In this document: piece by piece, positions 1-7,645 of the stretch
Numbering within the stretch: position 1 is the stretch's first letter
Layout of the letters: every line of letters begins with the position of its first letter
Source of the DNA: Clostridium_AD sp050717635
Lineage (GTDB): Bacteria; Bacillota; Clostridia; Clostridiales; Clostridiaceae
Length of the DNA stretch: 64,000 nt
Assembly (NCBI RefSeq): GCF_050717635.1
Contig: NZ_JBOITO010000013.1
Location: 124,001-188,000, forward strand
Direction: 5' to 3'
Program-made: the position numbers and the translations under genes
Notes under the pieces: generated by a model
Databases searched by the model: none
The model's input: only the letters and a program-made list of their open reading frames with translations
What the model was told of the DNA's origin: nothing

Positions 1-92
1 ATATGGGACAGTTAATCTATATATTAGCTCATCTAGTAGATGATAATAAACTTGAAATGCTCAATAGAATTGTTGAAGAGAATTCTAATTAA
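1..92 (+). CDS. 3' end of an unidentified gene (partial)
   Basis: A reading frame entering from the left edge runs to a TAA at 90-92. The visible part includes an ATG at 3-5 and encodes a short hydrophobic then acidic tail, beginning MGQLIYILAHLVDDN. Whether that ATG is internal or the start cannot be decided, because upstream sequence is absent and no ribosome binding site is visible. A strong terminator 65 bases downstream fits the end of a transcription unit. The family is not recognisable from this fragment. Confidence 0.45.
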   Translation, partial: MGQLIYILAHLVDDNKLEMLNRIVEENSN

Positions 93-156
93 AAATATTG
101 AAGTTTCACTAATTGTGCATTTTTATTGAGGTGTATTGTGATGAAATTATGTTTTT

Positions 157-196
157 AAAAGCAACACATAAATCGTAATTTATGTGCTGCTTTTTT
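157..196. terminator. Bidirectional rho-independent terminator
   Basis: GCAACACATAAAT (161-173) pairs with ATTTATGTGCTGC (178-190), with one G-U pair, and is flanked by AAAA and TTTTTT. It separates the partial left-edge gene from the convergent bactofilin gene and can serve both. Confidence 0.85.
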
Positions 197-208
197 ATTC
201 GTGATCTA

Positions 209-595
209 TTAATTGTCATCCCCATTATTTGGAAGAACATAAGTTATCATGGTACATTTTCCATCAAGGATTCCACCTTCAGAAATCATTAATTTTTTAA
301 CAGAGATATCTCCTTTTACATTACCACAATTTTCTATAGTTAATGTGTTTTTGCAAGTTATATTTCCATGGACTATTCCATGTATATATGCATTATTACA
401 TATGGTGTTACCTTTTACTTGCCCAGATTCACCTAGTACTATATCATCCTCCGAGAACAAGTCACCATCAATAGTACCATCTATTTTTAGTAGCCCATTT
501 CCAGTTATAGATCCAATGATACAACACCCATCCCCAATTAAAGTTTCAATTCTATTCATATCTTTTTCTTTATTGCTATTACTATTACTAAACAT
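209..595 (-). CDS. Bactofilin-family polymer-forming protein
   Basis: This 128-residue protein is a bactofilin (formerly DUF583), a family that self-assembles into cytoskeletal filaments through a short right-handed beta-helix. The core, about residues 20-118, shows the regular hydrophobic/glycine repeat of the fold (GSITGNGLLKIDGTIDGD, then GQVKGN, GIVHGN, GNVKGD). Short polar tails flank it and there is no membrane segment. The ATG is preceded by GGAGGG at an 8-base spacing. The gene is monocistronic and convergent with the upstream partial gene. The family is known for cell-shape and envelope roles; which applies here cannot be told, and no peptidase partner is adjacent. Confidence 0.88.
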   Translation of the reverse strand: MFSNSNSNKEKDMNRIETLIGDGCCIIGSITGNGLLKIDGTIDGDLFSEDDIVLGESGQVKGNTICNNAYIHGIVHGNITCKNTLTIENCGNVKGDISVKKLMISEGGILDGKCTMITYVLPNNGDDN

Positions 596-697
596 ATTAA
601 TTTCCCTCCAATTTTATATTTAATTAGGTTTCTAAATGATAATTTGTAGAAAAAAATTTAAATTATATTTTATAGTGAATAAAATTTAGCGAAAAGG

Positions 698-806
698 TTA
701 ATATTATAAATGTAATCGGAGTTGAAATCTCCATTAGCATAAAATAAATTATTTTATGCGGACCCCCCCCCATCCCCCTTGGGACCGATAATACGGTCCC
801 TTTTGT
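698..806 (+). ncRNA. Candidate C-rich trans-acting small RNA
   Basis: Between the bactofilin start and the convergent gene ending at 850 lies an RNA-like arrangement on the plus strand with no coding explanation. A small hairpin (GGAG 718-721 with CTCC 729-732) is followed by a 9-bp hairpin (GCATAAAAT 737-745 with ATTTTATGC 751-759), an unpaired C9-AT-C5-TT tract (763-780), and a strong hairpin GGGACCG/CGGTCCC (781-800) with TTTT. The last element looks like a terminator although no plus-strand gene ends there. The C tract is complementary to G-rich Shine-Dalgarno sites, as in known C-rich Firmicute sRNAs such as RsaE. The 5' end is uncertain; AATATTATAAAT near 702-713 could be a -10 region. 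This is inference from structure only. Confidence 0.5.
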
Positions 807-849
807 AATTATATAAAAGATGACAGCTTCCAAACAACCTAAAGATATA

Positions 850-1806
850 TTATTTAATATCTATAGAGGTAATCATAAAGGTGGAAACGTTGTTATTATT
901 AGGTATAAGTTTAAGAATTAATTCTATAGTATAGTTTTTTGTTTCTTTTACACTAGCGGTATTATTTCCTCTGAAATTTAAAGTCCATAGAATTTGACTT
1001 ACATTACCGTCTTTATCCCAATTAGAGTCTTTGAAGACTGCATCTTGGAAGTTGAAGTATACTTTTCTGCTTGATAAATCTTTTAGTAGTGAAATGTCAT
1101 TACCACTCAAACTAGATGCAAAAATATTTTTTGATATGCACAATTTTTCTGTAGGAAAGCTTGTCATAAGATTTATGAAACTAAGTATGGTATCCTTCCC
1201 CATAAAATTATAAATATAATTATAGTCAAAGGACTTTAGGCTATTTTTAATTAGAATATAACTGATAAAATTCATTTTGCCATCTTTAATATTTCCGGAT
1301 AAAACTTTAGGAGTCTTATTATTCTTATTGTCTACAAAACCTAGAATATTATTATTACTACAAAAAATATCATCAAATTTTTCTCCATTCCAAAAGAATA
1401 CATGTTGAATAGATTTATTATTTCGAGAAGATTCCTCTATAGAGGCCTGAGTAAATATTTCAGGCACACTGTTTCTAGATATGTCCATTAAAGTAAGCCT
1501 CATCGGCCATTGTGTATAATAATTACCTACAGTTTTAATTTTTTTAGAAGGTTCTAGATAATAGCTTTTATCTCCTGAGTTTATTTGAATATAATATTTA
1601 TCTGCATCTGTTTTTATGTAAAGAATATCCTTAGTTCCATCTCCAGTTAAATCAGACTGCAACATTTTAGTTTCATCAATAATATTAAATGTGTTTATTG
1701 AGTTATTTGTAAAAACCAAAAAGAATCTTAATATTATAGCAAAGACAATAATTGCTAAGGCATAATAAATAAACTTCTTTTTTAGAAATACCACATGTAA
1801 TTTCAT
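850..1806 (-). CDS. Membrane-anchored protein of unknown function with an FG-GAP/VCBS-like motif
   Basis: The protein has 318 residues from the preferred start. A single N-terminal membrane segment (about residues 11-31, YYALAIIVFAIILRFFLVF) is followed by an extracellular-type domain. SDLTGDGTKDILYIK just after the membrane segment resembles the calcium-loop motif of FG-GAP/VCBS repeats, though only one copy is clear. I do not recognise the rest. An ATG at 1821 is also in frame, but GGGGTGG lies at the right distance only for the ATG at 1806. The gene is divergent from the solute-binding lipoprotein. The function is unknown; a surface sensor or binding role is possible. Confidence 0.7.
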   Translation of the reverse strand: MKLHVVFLKKKFIYYALAIIVFAIILRFFLVFTNNSINTFNIIDETKMLQSDLTGDGTKDILYIKTDADKYYIQINSGDKSYYLEPSKKIKTVGNYYTQWPMRLTLMDISRNSVPEIFTQASIEESSRNNKSIQHVFFWNGEKFDDIFCSNNNILGFVDNKNNKTPKVLSGNIKDGKMNFISYILIKNSLKSFDYNYIYNFMGKDTILSFINLMTSFPTEKLCISKNIFASSLSGNDISLLKDLSSRKVYFNFQDAVFKDSNWDKDGNVSQILWTLNFRGNNTASVKETKNYTIELILKLIPNNNNVSTFMITSIDIK

Positions 1807-1909
1807 ATATTCCACCCCCATTAGATTATATGTAACAATTCTAAATTTAATTAATTTATCTAGAAAAAATTTAAAAAAATTTATATTTCTTAATATAATG
1901 AGGTGACTT

Positions 1910-3163
1910 GTGAAAAAAAAATTTAAATATATCCCAAGATTCTGTAGTGTTCTTATAGTTATGATTATGATGTTTACTCTTTCAGCTTGTAAATTCGGTA
2001 AAAAAGAAAAAAGCGAAAATCAAAAAAAAATAAACATATTTATGGACACAACTGATGAATATTCTTCCAAAGCAATTAAGTTTCTAATTGATGATTTTAA
2101 AAAAAATAACGCAGATGTTGAAATAAAATTAAATGACATACTAGGTGGTAAAAGTAATATCGTGGAGACTATTAATACAGGTACCGAGATTGATTTGATT
2201 TTTACTAATAGGAATACTATTATTGAACTTAGTAAAAAGGGTTTTTTAAGTGATTTAGAGAGTACTTATAAAAATCAAACTATAGGTGAAAGGTATTATG
2301 ACATAATGTGTTCTTATGGTAGAGTAGGTGATAAATATTATGGTATAGGAGTTGTTCCATATTCTATTGAATTACTATATAATAAAGATTATTTAGAAAA
2401 ATTAAAGATATCAAATCCTAATAATTTAGAACAGTGGCTAAAGGTTTTGAAGCAAATTAATGGTAAAGGAGTAAAAACTCCAGTAGTGTTAAACGATGAC
2501 ATGGGTGTTGATGGATTTTTATTTTCTTTAATAGCTAGTAAGACAATAAATATCCATGATCTTGAGGGGAATTATGATGGTGGTGAGGAACGTTATAAAA
2601 AATTAAAAGACATGCAAAAAATATTTAATGAATTTAACTCCTTAGTAAAAAATAATGGAATAGACGCAAATACATTTGAACTGGGGAATGAACAAAGTAT
2701 TAATAATTTTAATAATGGTGATTCTCCATTATTAGTAGGTATATCTTATTATAATTCTAAACTTACCGGAAGTAACATTGGCATAATAGAGGATTATGAT
2801 AATAATTCAAATTATGGATCTAATATACCTATTATAATTAATTCCTTATTGGGTATTCCGGTAAATGCAAAAAACATGGATAACGCAAACGATTTTATTA
2901 AGTATATATATAGTGATGAGGTTCAAGGTAGACTTGTTCAGAGTGGAATTATAAGTGGAAATAAACTTGCCAATAATAAAATAACAGGTATTGGGAAAAT
3001 AATGGTTCAACATATGTACAAAGCTAATGATAATAGTATTCTTATATTATATAATGTACCTGATAAAATTAAAAATAGTGTGACTTTAACTATTAGAAAG
3101 ATTTTAAGTGGTGAGTTTACTTCTAAAGAATGGGATGAAATATTAAAAGAATGTTATAAATAA
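1910..3163 (+). CDS. Extracellular solute-binding lipoprotein (ABC family 1 type)
   Basis: The 417-residue protein has a lipoprotein signal peptide with lipobox LSAC, Cys27 being the predicted lipidated residue. The mature part follows the family 1 solute-binding fold: INIFMDTTDEYSSKAIKFLI near the start, GTEIDLIFTN around residue 90, GIGVVPYSIELLYNKDYLEK in the hinge region, and a C-terminal IPVNAKNMDNANDFIKYI stretch. These usually deliver sugars or oligosaccharides to an ABC importer. No permease or ATPase gene is adjacent, so the substrate and partner are unknown and it may be an orphan. The GTG start has GAGGTGA just upstream. A bidirectional terminator follows. Confidence 0.85.
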   Translation: MKKKFKYIPRFCSVLIVMIMMFTLSACKFGKKEKSENQKKINIFMDTTDEYSSKAIKFLIDDFKKNNADVEIKLNDILGGKSNIVETINTGTEIDLIFTNRNTIIELSKKGFLSDLESTYKNQTIGERYYDIMCSYGRVGDKYYGIGVVPYSIELLYNKDYLEKLKISNPNNLEQWLKVLKQINGKGVKTPVVLNDDMGVDGFLFSLIASKTINIHDLEGNYDGGEERYKKLKDMQKIFNEFNSLVKNNGIDANTFELGNEQSINNFNNGDSPLLVGISYYNSKLTGSNIGIIEDYDNNSNYGSNIPIIINSLLGIPVNAKNMDNANDFIKYIYSDEVQGRLVQSGIISGNKLANNKITGIGKIMVQHMYKANDNSILILYNVPDKIKNSVTLTIRKILSGEFTSKEWDEILKECYK

Positions 3164-3169
3164 ATCTAT

Positions 3170-3209
3170 AAACAAAAAAGAAGTATTTAAATATACTTCT
3201 TTTTTGTTT
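3170..3209. terminator. Bidirectional terminator
   Basis: AAACAAAAAAGAAGTAT (3170-3186) is a perfect inverted repeat with 3193-3209. The A-rich and T-rich outer arms allow termination in both directions between the convergent solute-binding protein and perR genes. Confidence 0.85.
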
Positions 3210-3215
3210 GATAAA

Positions 3216-3626
3216 TTATTGTTTACAATTTTCACATAAACCATAAAAATATATTCTGCTTGTTAAAACTTCGTAGGTTGTATATTCTTTTACATCTTCA
3301 ATTAAATTTGGAAAAGTTATACCTTCTACATCATCAACTTTGCCACAAGATATGCACTGTATATGAGGATGTGATTGCATATTACCATCATACCTAAAGC
3401 TACCTTCTCCTACATTAAGTTCTATTATGAGTTCTACTTCTACGAGTGTTTTTAGTGCTTTATAAATTGTAGCTAAACTCATAGTAGGATATGTTGGTTG
3501 TAGAGCTTTATAGATTACTTCTGCGGAAGGGTGCTCTTTAGTTGATTGTAGGTATTTATAGACAGCTATACGCTGAGGTGTAAGTTTTAGTTTTTTTTCT
3601 TTAAAAATTGTTGTTATGTTATTCAT
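3216..3626 (-). CDS. perR: Fur-family peroxide-responsive repressor (PerR-like)
   Basis: This is a 136-residue metalloregulator. The N-terminal winged helix (KLKLTPQRIAVYKYL, then LATIYKALKTL) precedes a dimerisation domain with RYDGN, SHPHIQC, a CxxC (CISCGK) and a C-terminal CENC, giving the two CxxC pairs of the structural zinc site. The Asp in RYDGN and the His pair in HPH match the regulatory metal ligands of PerR better than those of Fur. PerR represses peroxide-defence genes and loses DNA binding when its His ligands are oxidised. The ATG at 3626 is preferred over 3635 because AGGATGG is correctly spaced for it. A consensus promoter overlapped by a palindrome suggests autoregulation. 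Plain Fur is the alternative. Confidence 0.8.
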   Translation of the reverse strand: MNNITTIFKEKKLKLTPQRIAVYKYLQSTKEHPSAEVIYKALQPTYPTMSLATIYKALKTLVEVELIIELNVGEGSFRYDGNMQSHPHIQCISCGKVDDVEGITFPNLIEDVKEYTTYEVLTSRIYFYGLCENCKQ

Positions 3627-3662
3627 ACACACCATCCTATAATTTAATTTGCTATAAAACTT

Positions 3663-3691
3663 ATTATATAATAAAAACTATTACTTGTCAA
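3663..3691 (-). promoter_or_regulatory. perR promoter with overlapping palindrome
   Basis: Read on the minus strand, TTGACA (3691-3686) and TATAAT (3668-3663) are 17 bases apart, a consensus sigma-A promoter. The palindrome TTATTATATAATAA (3661-3674) covers the -10 box and resembles, imperfectly, the PerR/Fur type of operator. Autorepression is an inference. Confidence 0.75.
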
Positions 3692-3797
3692 AAGAAATAA
3701 TCTATTTTCTATATGTATTTAAAATAATATTTGATTTTTAATTCATTTATTGATTAAGTAACATATATTAGTAATATAGAAAGGGGGAGCTTATATA

Positions 3798-5174
3798 TTG
3801 AAAAAAACCTATGTATTAGATACCAACGTTATTCTGTATTCACCAAGCGCTATATTGTCTTTTGGCGATAATGATGTAATAATACCTGAAGTGGTGTTAG
3901 AGGAATTAGATAGTTTTAAAAAAGATAAGAGTGATTTAGGAGCTAATGCCAGGTATGCGGCTAGACTTATTGACAAACTTAGAAAGCAAGGGAAATTAAA
4001 TGAGGGAATTGAGCTGGAAAATGGTGGAAGACTTAGAGTAGAAATGAATCATTACGATACCCCAATCCCTCCTTCTTGGAATAAAGAAAAAGCAGATAAT
4101 AGAATAATACAGGTATGTAAAGGTCTTAAAGAACAAGGGGAAGATGTATGGCTAATAACTAAAGATATATTTCAAAGAATAAAAGCAGATGCCGTAGATA
4201 TTAAAGTAGAAGATTTCTATGAAAAATTTGTACCAGAATACGATAATCAGTACACAGGCAGAATAGATGTTTTTGTATCCGCAGAGAAACTTCAGGAGTT
4301 TTACAGTAAAAAGGTTTTAGAAACTACTGATTTACTTAATTATGATGATAATTCAGAAGAATATACCACACCACTTTTATATACGAATCAATTTTTATTA
4401 ATTCATTCAATGGAAAATCCTAAACAAACTGCACTTGGTAGATATGATGGTAAAAATGTAGTTCCACTTTACAATAAGGATAGCAAACCTTTAGGAGTTG
4501 TACCAAGAAATGTAGGACAGAGGTTTATGCTAGAAGCGTTAAGTATGGACGCAGTAAAAGCACCTCTTGTAATTGTTAAAGGACCGGCAGGAACTGCTAA
4601 AACACTATTTTCATTAGCTGTAGGGCTACAAAAAATATTAAATGATAATAGTGAGCATTATAGAAGAATTTTAGTCTGTAGACCAAATGTTACAATGGAT
4701 GAGGATATAGGGTTCTTACCTGGTACGGAGCAAGAAAAAATAGCCCCATTTATGAGACCTATTTTTGATAATTTAGAGATACTTGTGGATTCTGATGAAA
4801 AGCAGCGTTACAAAAATGAAAAAGATTTATTAGATAAGATAAAAGATTTGTTTGATAGGAGGATTATAACTACTGAAGCAGTAGCTTACCTTAGAGGAAG
4901 ATCTATAGTGAAAAATTGGGTAATAATAGATGAGGCACAAAATTTGTCTCCAAAACAAGTTAAAGCAATAATAACTAGAGTCGGTGATGGAACTAAGCTT
5001 ATTCTTATAGGGGACCCTGAACAAATAGATCATCCTTTTCTCGATTCCAGATCAAATGGTTTGTGTTATGCCTCTGAAAAAATGAAGGGTAGTAGTTTGT
5101 GTTATCAGGTAACACTTAAATATGATGAATGTGAAAGGTCACCACTAGCATATGAGGCTTCAAAAAAATTATAA
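3798..5174 (+). CDS. PIN-domain/PhoH-type ATPase (YlaK-like)
   Basis: This 458-residue fusion has an N-terminal PIN nuclease domain (about 1-135) and a C-terminal PhoH-like P-loop ATPase (about 230-450). The PIN acidic residues are visible in YVLDTNVIL, EELDSF, DNRIIQ and TKDIF. The ATPase carries Walker A GPAGTAKT and Walker B VIIDEAQN, followed by a GDPEQID motif. PIN-PhoH proteins are thought to be helicase-assisted ribonucleases, but their substrate here is unknown. Translation starts at TTG 3798, with AAGGGGGAG eight bases upstream. The gene has its own terminator and is monocistronic. Confidence 0.9.
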   Translation: MKKTYVLDTNVILYSPSAILSFGDNDVIIPEVVLEELDSFKKDKSDLGANARYAARLIDKLRKQGKLNEGIELENGGRLRVEMNHYDTPIPPSWNKEKADNRIIQVCKGLKEQGEDVWLITKDIFQRIKADAVDIKVEDFYEKFVPEYDNQYTGRIDVFVSAEKLQEFYSKKVLETTDLLNYDDNSEEYTTPLLYTNQFLLIHSMENPKQTALGRYDGKNVVPLYNKDSKPLGVVPRNVGQRFMLEALSMDAVKAPLVIVKGPAGTAKTLFSLAVGLQKILNDNSEHYRRILVCRPNVTMDEDIGFLPGTEQEKIAPFMRPIFDNLEILVDSDEKQRYKNEKDLLDKIKDLFDRRIITTEAVAYLRGRSIVKNWVIIDEAQNLSPKQVKAIITRVGDGTKLILIGDPEQIDHPFLDSRSNGLCYASEKMKGSSLCYQVTLKYDECERSPLAYEASKKL

Positions 5175-5191
5175 GTATATCAATGATGTAG

Positions 5192-5222
5192 AAGAGAGTA
5201 TAAGAATTTATACTCTCTTTTG
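5192..5222 (+). terminator. Terminator of the PIN-PhoH gene
   Basis: AGAGAGTATA and TATACTCTCT form a perfect 10-bp stem around a six-base loop, followed by TTTTG. Confidence 0.85.
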
Positions 5223-5295
5223 TATATATTTATTGCTTTAGTATTTTAAATAACAAAAATAACATTTAAATTGTGTTTAAATATACTGAGTTTTA

Positions 5296-5324
5296 TTGTA
5301 CAATGTTATAGTATCTAATATAAT
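5296..5324 (+). promoter_or_regulatory. Promoter of the phosphodiester glycosidase gene
   Basis: TTGTAC (5296-5301) and TATAAT (5319-5324) are separated by 17 bases. Transcription would start near 5331, which excludes the in-frame ATG at 5296 and supports the start at 5350. Confidence 0.7.
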
Positions 5325-5349
5325 ACTCAATAAAAAAAGGATGGAATAT

Positions 5350-6366
5350 ATGAAAAAAACAAAAGGAGTAAAAACTAAAAAAAGAAGTACAAGCAAGTTG
5401 GTTATACTATTTATTGTATTTGAATTGATTTTCACAGCCATTACAGGCCCATTTGTAGTTTATTATGGTCCTTTTAAAAATGTAAAAACTACTGTAGTGG
5501 GTGCAGCCATGACAACATATACGTTACAATGGTTAGTAACATCGTTTTTATCAGATGATAAAATAAAACAAATAATGAAGGATCAAGCAGTGGAAACTAT
5601 AGTTCAAATAGATGACAAAGATTCTGGTATAAATGTAGAAAATGAAAATGATAATAGTATTGAAAGATATGATATAAAAGGAAAAAAATATAAAGGATAT
5701 GTACTAGTAATTAGTGACCCAACTAGGATAAAAGTAGGATATAGCAGTAAGCTTGGAGAGGAAGGGCAATTAACTAGTGAAATTGCAAAAGCTAATGGTG
5801 CAATTGCGGCCATTAATGGTGGAGGATTTACAGATGCTGTGGAAGGATCACTTTGGACAGGCACAGGAGCAAATCCAGCTGGAATTATAATGGCTAATGG
5901 GAAAACTGTTTTTAATGACATTAAAAATGAAAATGCGAAAAAAAATGTTGTTGCATTAACTAAAGCTGGAAAGCTTCTAGTTGGTCCTCATAGCATTAAG
6001 GAGATGAAAAAAAGTGGAGTAACTGAAGCTGTATCTTTTGGACCAGCTTTAATAGTTAATGGGAAGAAAACTATAAACAATGGTGACGGTGGCTGGGGTA
6101 TAGCCCCTAGGACAGCTATAGCACAAAGAAATGACGGATCAATAATACTATTAGTGATTGATGGTAGACAGGTAAATAGTTTAGGAGCTACTTTAAGAGA
6201 GGTGCAAGACCTATTATATGATGAATATGGAGCTTATAATGCTACTAACTTAGATGGAGGGTCTTCTTCTACATTATTTTATAATGATGAAATTGTAAAT
6301 AATCCTTGTGATAGCCTAGGAGAGAGATCTGTACCTTCAATTATATATGTAGAGAATAGAGAATAA
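5350..6366 (+). CDS. Membrane-anchored phosphodiester glycosidase (NAGPA domain)
   Basis: The protein has 338 residues, with one N-terminal membrane segment (about residues 15-40, LVILFIVFELIFTAITGPF) and an extracellular NAGPA domain. Family signatures are AAINGGGFTDA, NPAGIIMANGK, PRTAIAQRNDG, VIDGR and NLDGGSSSTLFYND. The family includes N-acetylglucosamine-1-phosphodiester alpha-N-acetylglucosaminidase and bacterial exopolysaccharide or cell-wall glycopolymer enzymes. The start at 5350 is chosen because AAAGG precedes it and earlier Met codons lie in the promoter. The next gene starts 28 bases downstream and is probably co-transcribed. The exact glycan substrate is unknown. Confidence 0.85.
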   Translation: MKKTKGVKTKKRSTSKLVILFIVFELIFTAITGPFVVYYGPFKNVKTTVVGAAMTTYTLQWLVTSFLSDDKIKQIMKDQAVETIVQIDDKDSGINVENENDNSIERYDIKGKKYKGYVLVISDPTRIKVGYSSKLGEEGQLTSEIAKANGAIAAINGGGFTDAVEGSLWTGTGANPAGIIMANGKTVFNDIKNENAKKNVVALTKAGKLLVGPHSIKEMKKSGVTEAVSFGPALIVNGKKTINNGDGGWGIAPRTAIAQRNDGSIILLVIDGRQVNSLGATLREVQDLLYDEYGAYNATNLDGGSSSTLFYNDEIVNNPCDSLGERSVPSIIYVENRE

Positions 6367-6394
6367 GATATTTTAAATTAAAGGAGAAAGCATT

Positions 6395-7423
6395 ATGAAA
6401 TGGATGAAAAGAATAAGTATATGGATAATAGTATCTTTATCTATACAAGGGTTAGTTCTCTTTTATTTAAATCAGTATTTTTCAACTGTTGATTCTAATG
6501 TGGTTTCAAAAAAGGTTGAAGACGATAAAAGTGATATAGTAAAGAATATTGATATTACAGTACCTAAAAATGCAGAAAATATATTAGTGTCCTATGATGC
6601 GAAATATTTATCATACTTTGAAAATGAGAAATTAAGAATTTCTAATTGTAAAGATGGAAGCATTAAAAATATAGAGGTTGAAGAGGGAAATAAAATCTCT
6701 TTTTATGAGTGGCTTCCAGATAGAAATAGAATGATTTTTGTAGAGAAAAAAAATAATGATGAATCTAGTGATTTAGTATTATATTCTTATGATATATCAA
6801 AAGGAGAAAAAGTAAAGATTAAAGATTTGGAATGGAATAATACAAAATCCGAAGTAGAAGATATACAGGTATCAACTTTAACAGGAGTTACTTACGTTAA
6901 GGGTTCAAATAGAGATGGGATAAGTAGAATATATAGATTTGATAGAATGGGAACTATGACAAAAATTAATACAATACCTAAATTTGTGAGTAATATTGAA
7001 TTAGTTCGACGTGAAGATAAATTAGTGTACGAGGGATTAGTTTATAATTCAATATATGTTACGGGTCGTGAGCAAGCTATAACTATTAAAGATGTAGACA
7101 AGTTAACGTTAATCGGTACTGATGATGATGATAATGTTTACCTTGGAGAAATAAAAGATAATATAACAAGCAAGATATATTATGGACAAATATCAGACGA
7201 TACTGACGAATGGAAAGATATTGATTTACAAAATCCATCTGAAAAAAAAGATCTATTTGTATCATCAGTAGGGAAAGTGTATCAAAATGATTCCTTAAGA
7301 GGAGTAGTAAAAGAACTTAAGTCTGGAATGTTAACTAGCTATAAAGGAAAATTATTGCAGCTATATACTAAAGGTATAGTAACTCTAGTAGGAAATAAAA
7401 TATCTTTTGTTTATTTTAAATAG
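6395..7423 (+). CDS. Membrane-anchored beta-propeller-like protein of unknown function
   Basis: A 342-residue protein with an N-terminal membrane segment (ISIWIIVSLSIQGLVLFYL, about residues 7-25) and a large extracellular part. That part consists of repeated beta-rich units such as YLSYFENEKLRISNCKDG, FYEWLPDRNRMIFVEKK and LVLYSYDISKGEKVKI. The repeats look like blades of a WD40/YncE-type propeller, but no catalytic residues stand out and I recognise no named family. AAAGGAG lies eight bases before the ATG. It follows the NAGPA gene in an apparent operon and shares its terminator, so a helper or envelope-binding role with that enzyme is an inference. Confidence 0.7.
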   Translation: MKWMKRISIWIIVSLSIQGLVLFYLNQYFSTVDSNVVSKKVEDDKSDIVKNIDITVPKNAENILVSYDAKYLSYFENEKLRISNCKDGSIKNIEVEEGNKISFYEWLPDRNRMIFVEKKNNDESSDLVLYSYDISKGEKVKIKDLEWNNTKSEVEDIQVSTLTGVTYVKGSNRDGISRIYRFDRMGTMTKINTIPKFVSNIELVRREDKLVYEGLVYNSIYVTGREQAITIKDVDKLTLIGTDDDDNVYLGEIKDNITSKIYYGQISDDTDEWKDIDLQNPSEKKDLFVSSVGKVYQNDSLRGVVKELKSGMLTSYKGKLLQLYTKGIVTLVGNKISFVYFK

Positions 7424-7441
7424 TTACAACATATTAAGTTT

Positions 7442-7466
7442 AAACTATGCCAATGGCATAGTTTTT
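7442..7466 (+). terminator. Terminator of the NAGPA operon
   Basis: AAACTATGCC (7442-7451) pairs with GGCATAGTTT around a three-base loop and is followed by a T run. Confidence 0.85.
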
Positions 7467-7516
7467 GTTTTAGGATAAAATCTAAAAGTGCAAATAATAT
7501 TCGTAAAAATTAATCG

Positions 7517-7544
7517 TTTACAATATTTTTCTTTATGATATAAT
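7517..7544 (+). promoter_or_regulatory. Promoter of the surface nucleotidase
   Basis: TTTACA (7517-7522) and TATAAT (7539-7544) are 16 bases apart. The predicted transcript begins near 7551, giving a leader of about 95 bases. Confidence 0.65.
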
Positions 7545-7555
7545 AAATATATTAG

Positions 7556-7621
7556 CTTGTCCTAAAAATTTCATATTAATATATAATATTGATTAATATG
7601 AAAATTAAAGAACAAGTTTTT
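7556..7621 (+). promoter_or_regulatory. Terminator-like hairpin in the nucleotidase 5' leader
   Basis: TTTCATATTAAT (7569-7580) pairs perfectly with ATTAATATGAAA (7592-7603). An outer pair, CTTGT (7556-7560) with ACAAG (7612-7616), is followed directly by TTTTT, just before the ribosome binding site. It occupies nearly the whole leader and could act as an attenuator. No known riboswitch aptamer is recognisable. Confidence 0.45.
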
Positions 7622-7645
7622 CATTAGATGAATGGAGGGGTTTAT

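Noticed and set aside
249..623. Plus-strand ORF opposite the bactofilin gene
   Set aside because: It is a shadow of the recognisable bactofilin on the other strand and has no ribosome site.
666..773. Minus-strand ORF of about 35 codons starting in the poly-C/G tract
   Set aside because: The G-rich sequence abuts its ATG with no spacer, the product has low complexity, and the plus-strand hairpins give a better explanation.
7628..7645. ATG 7628 as start of the nucleotidase
   Set aside because: It lies upstream of the GGAGGGG that fits TTG 7646; the extra residues are not part of the signal peptide.
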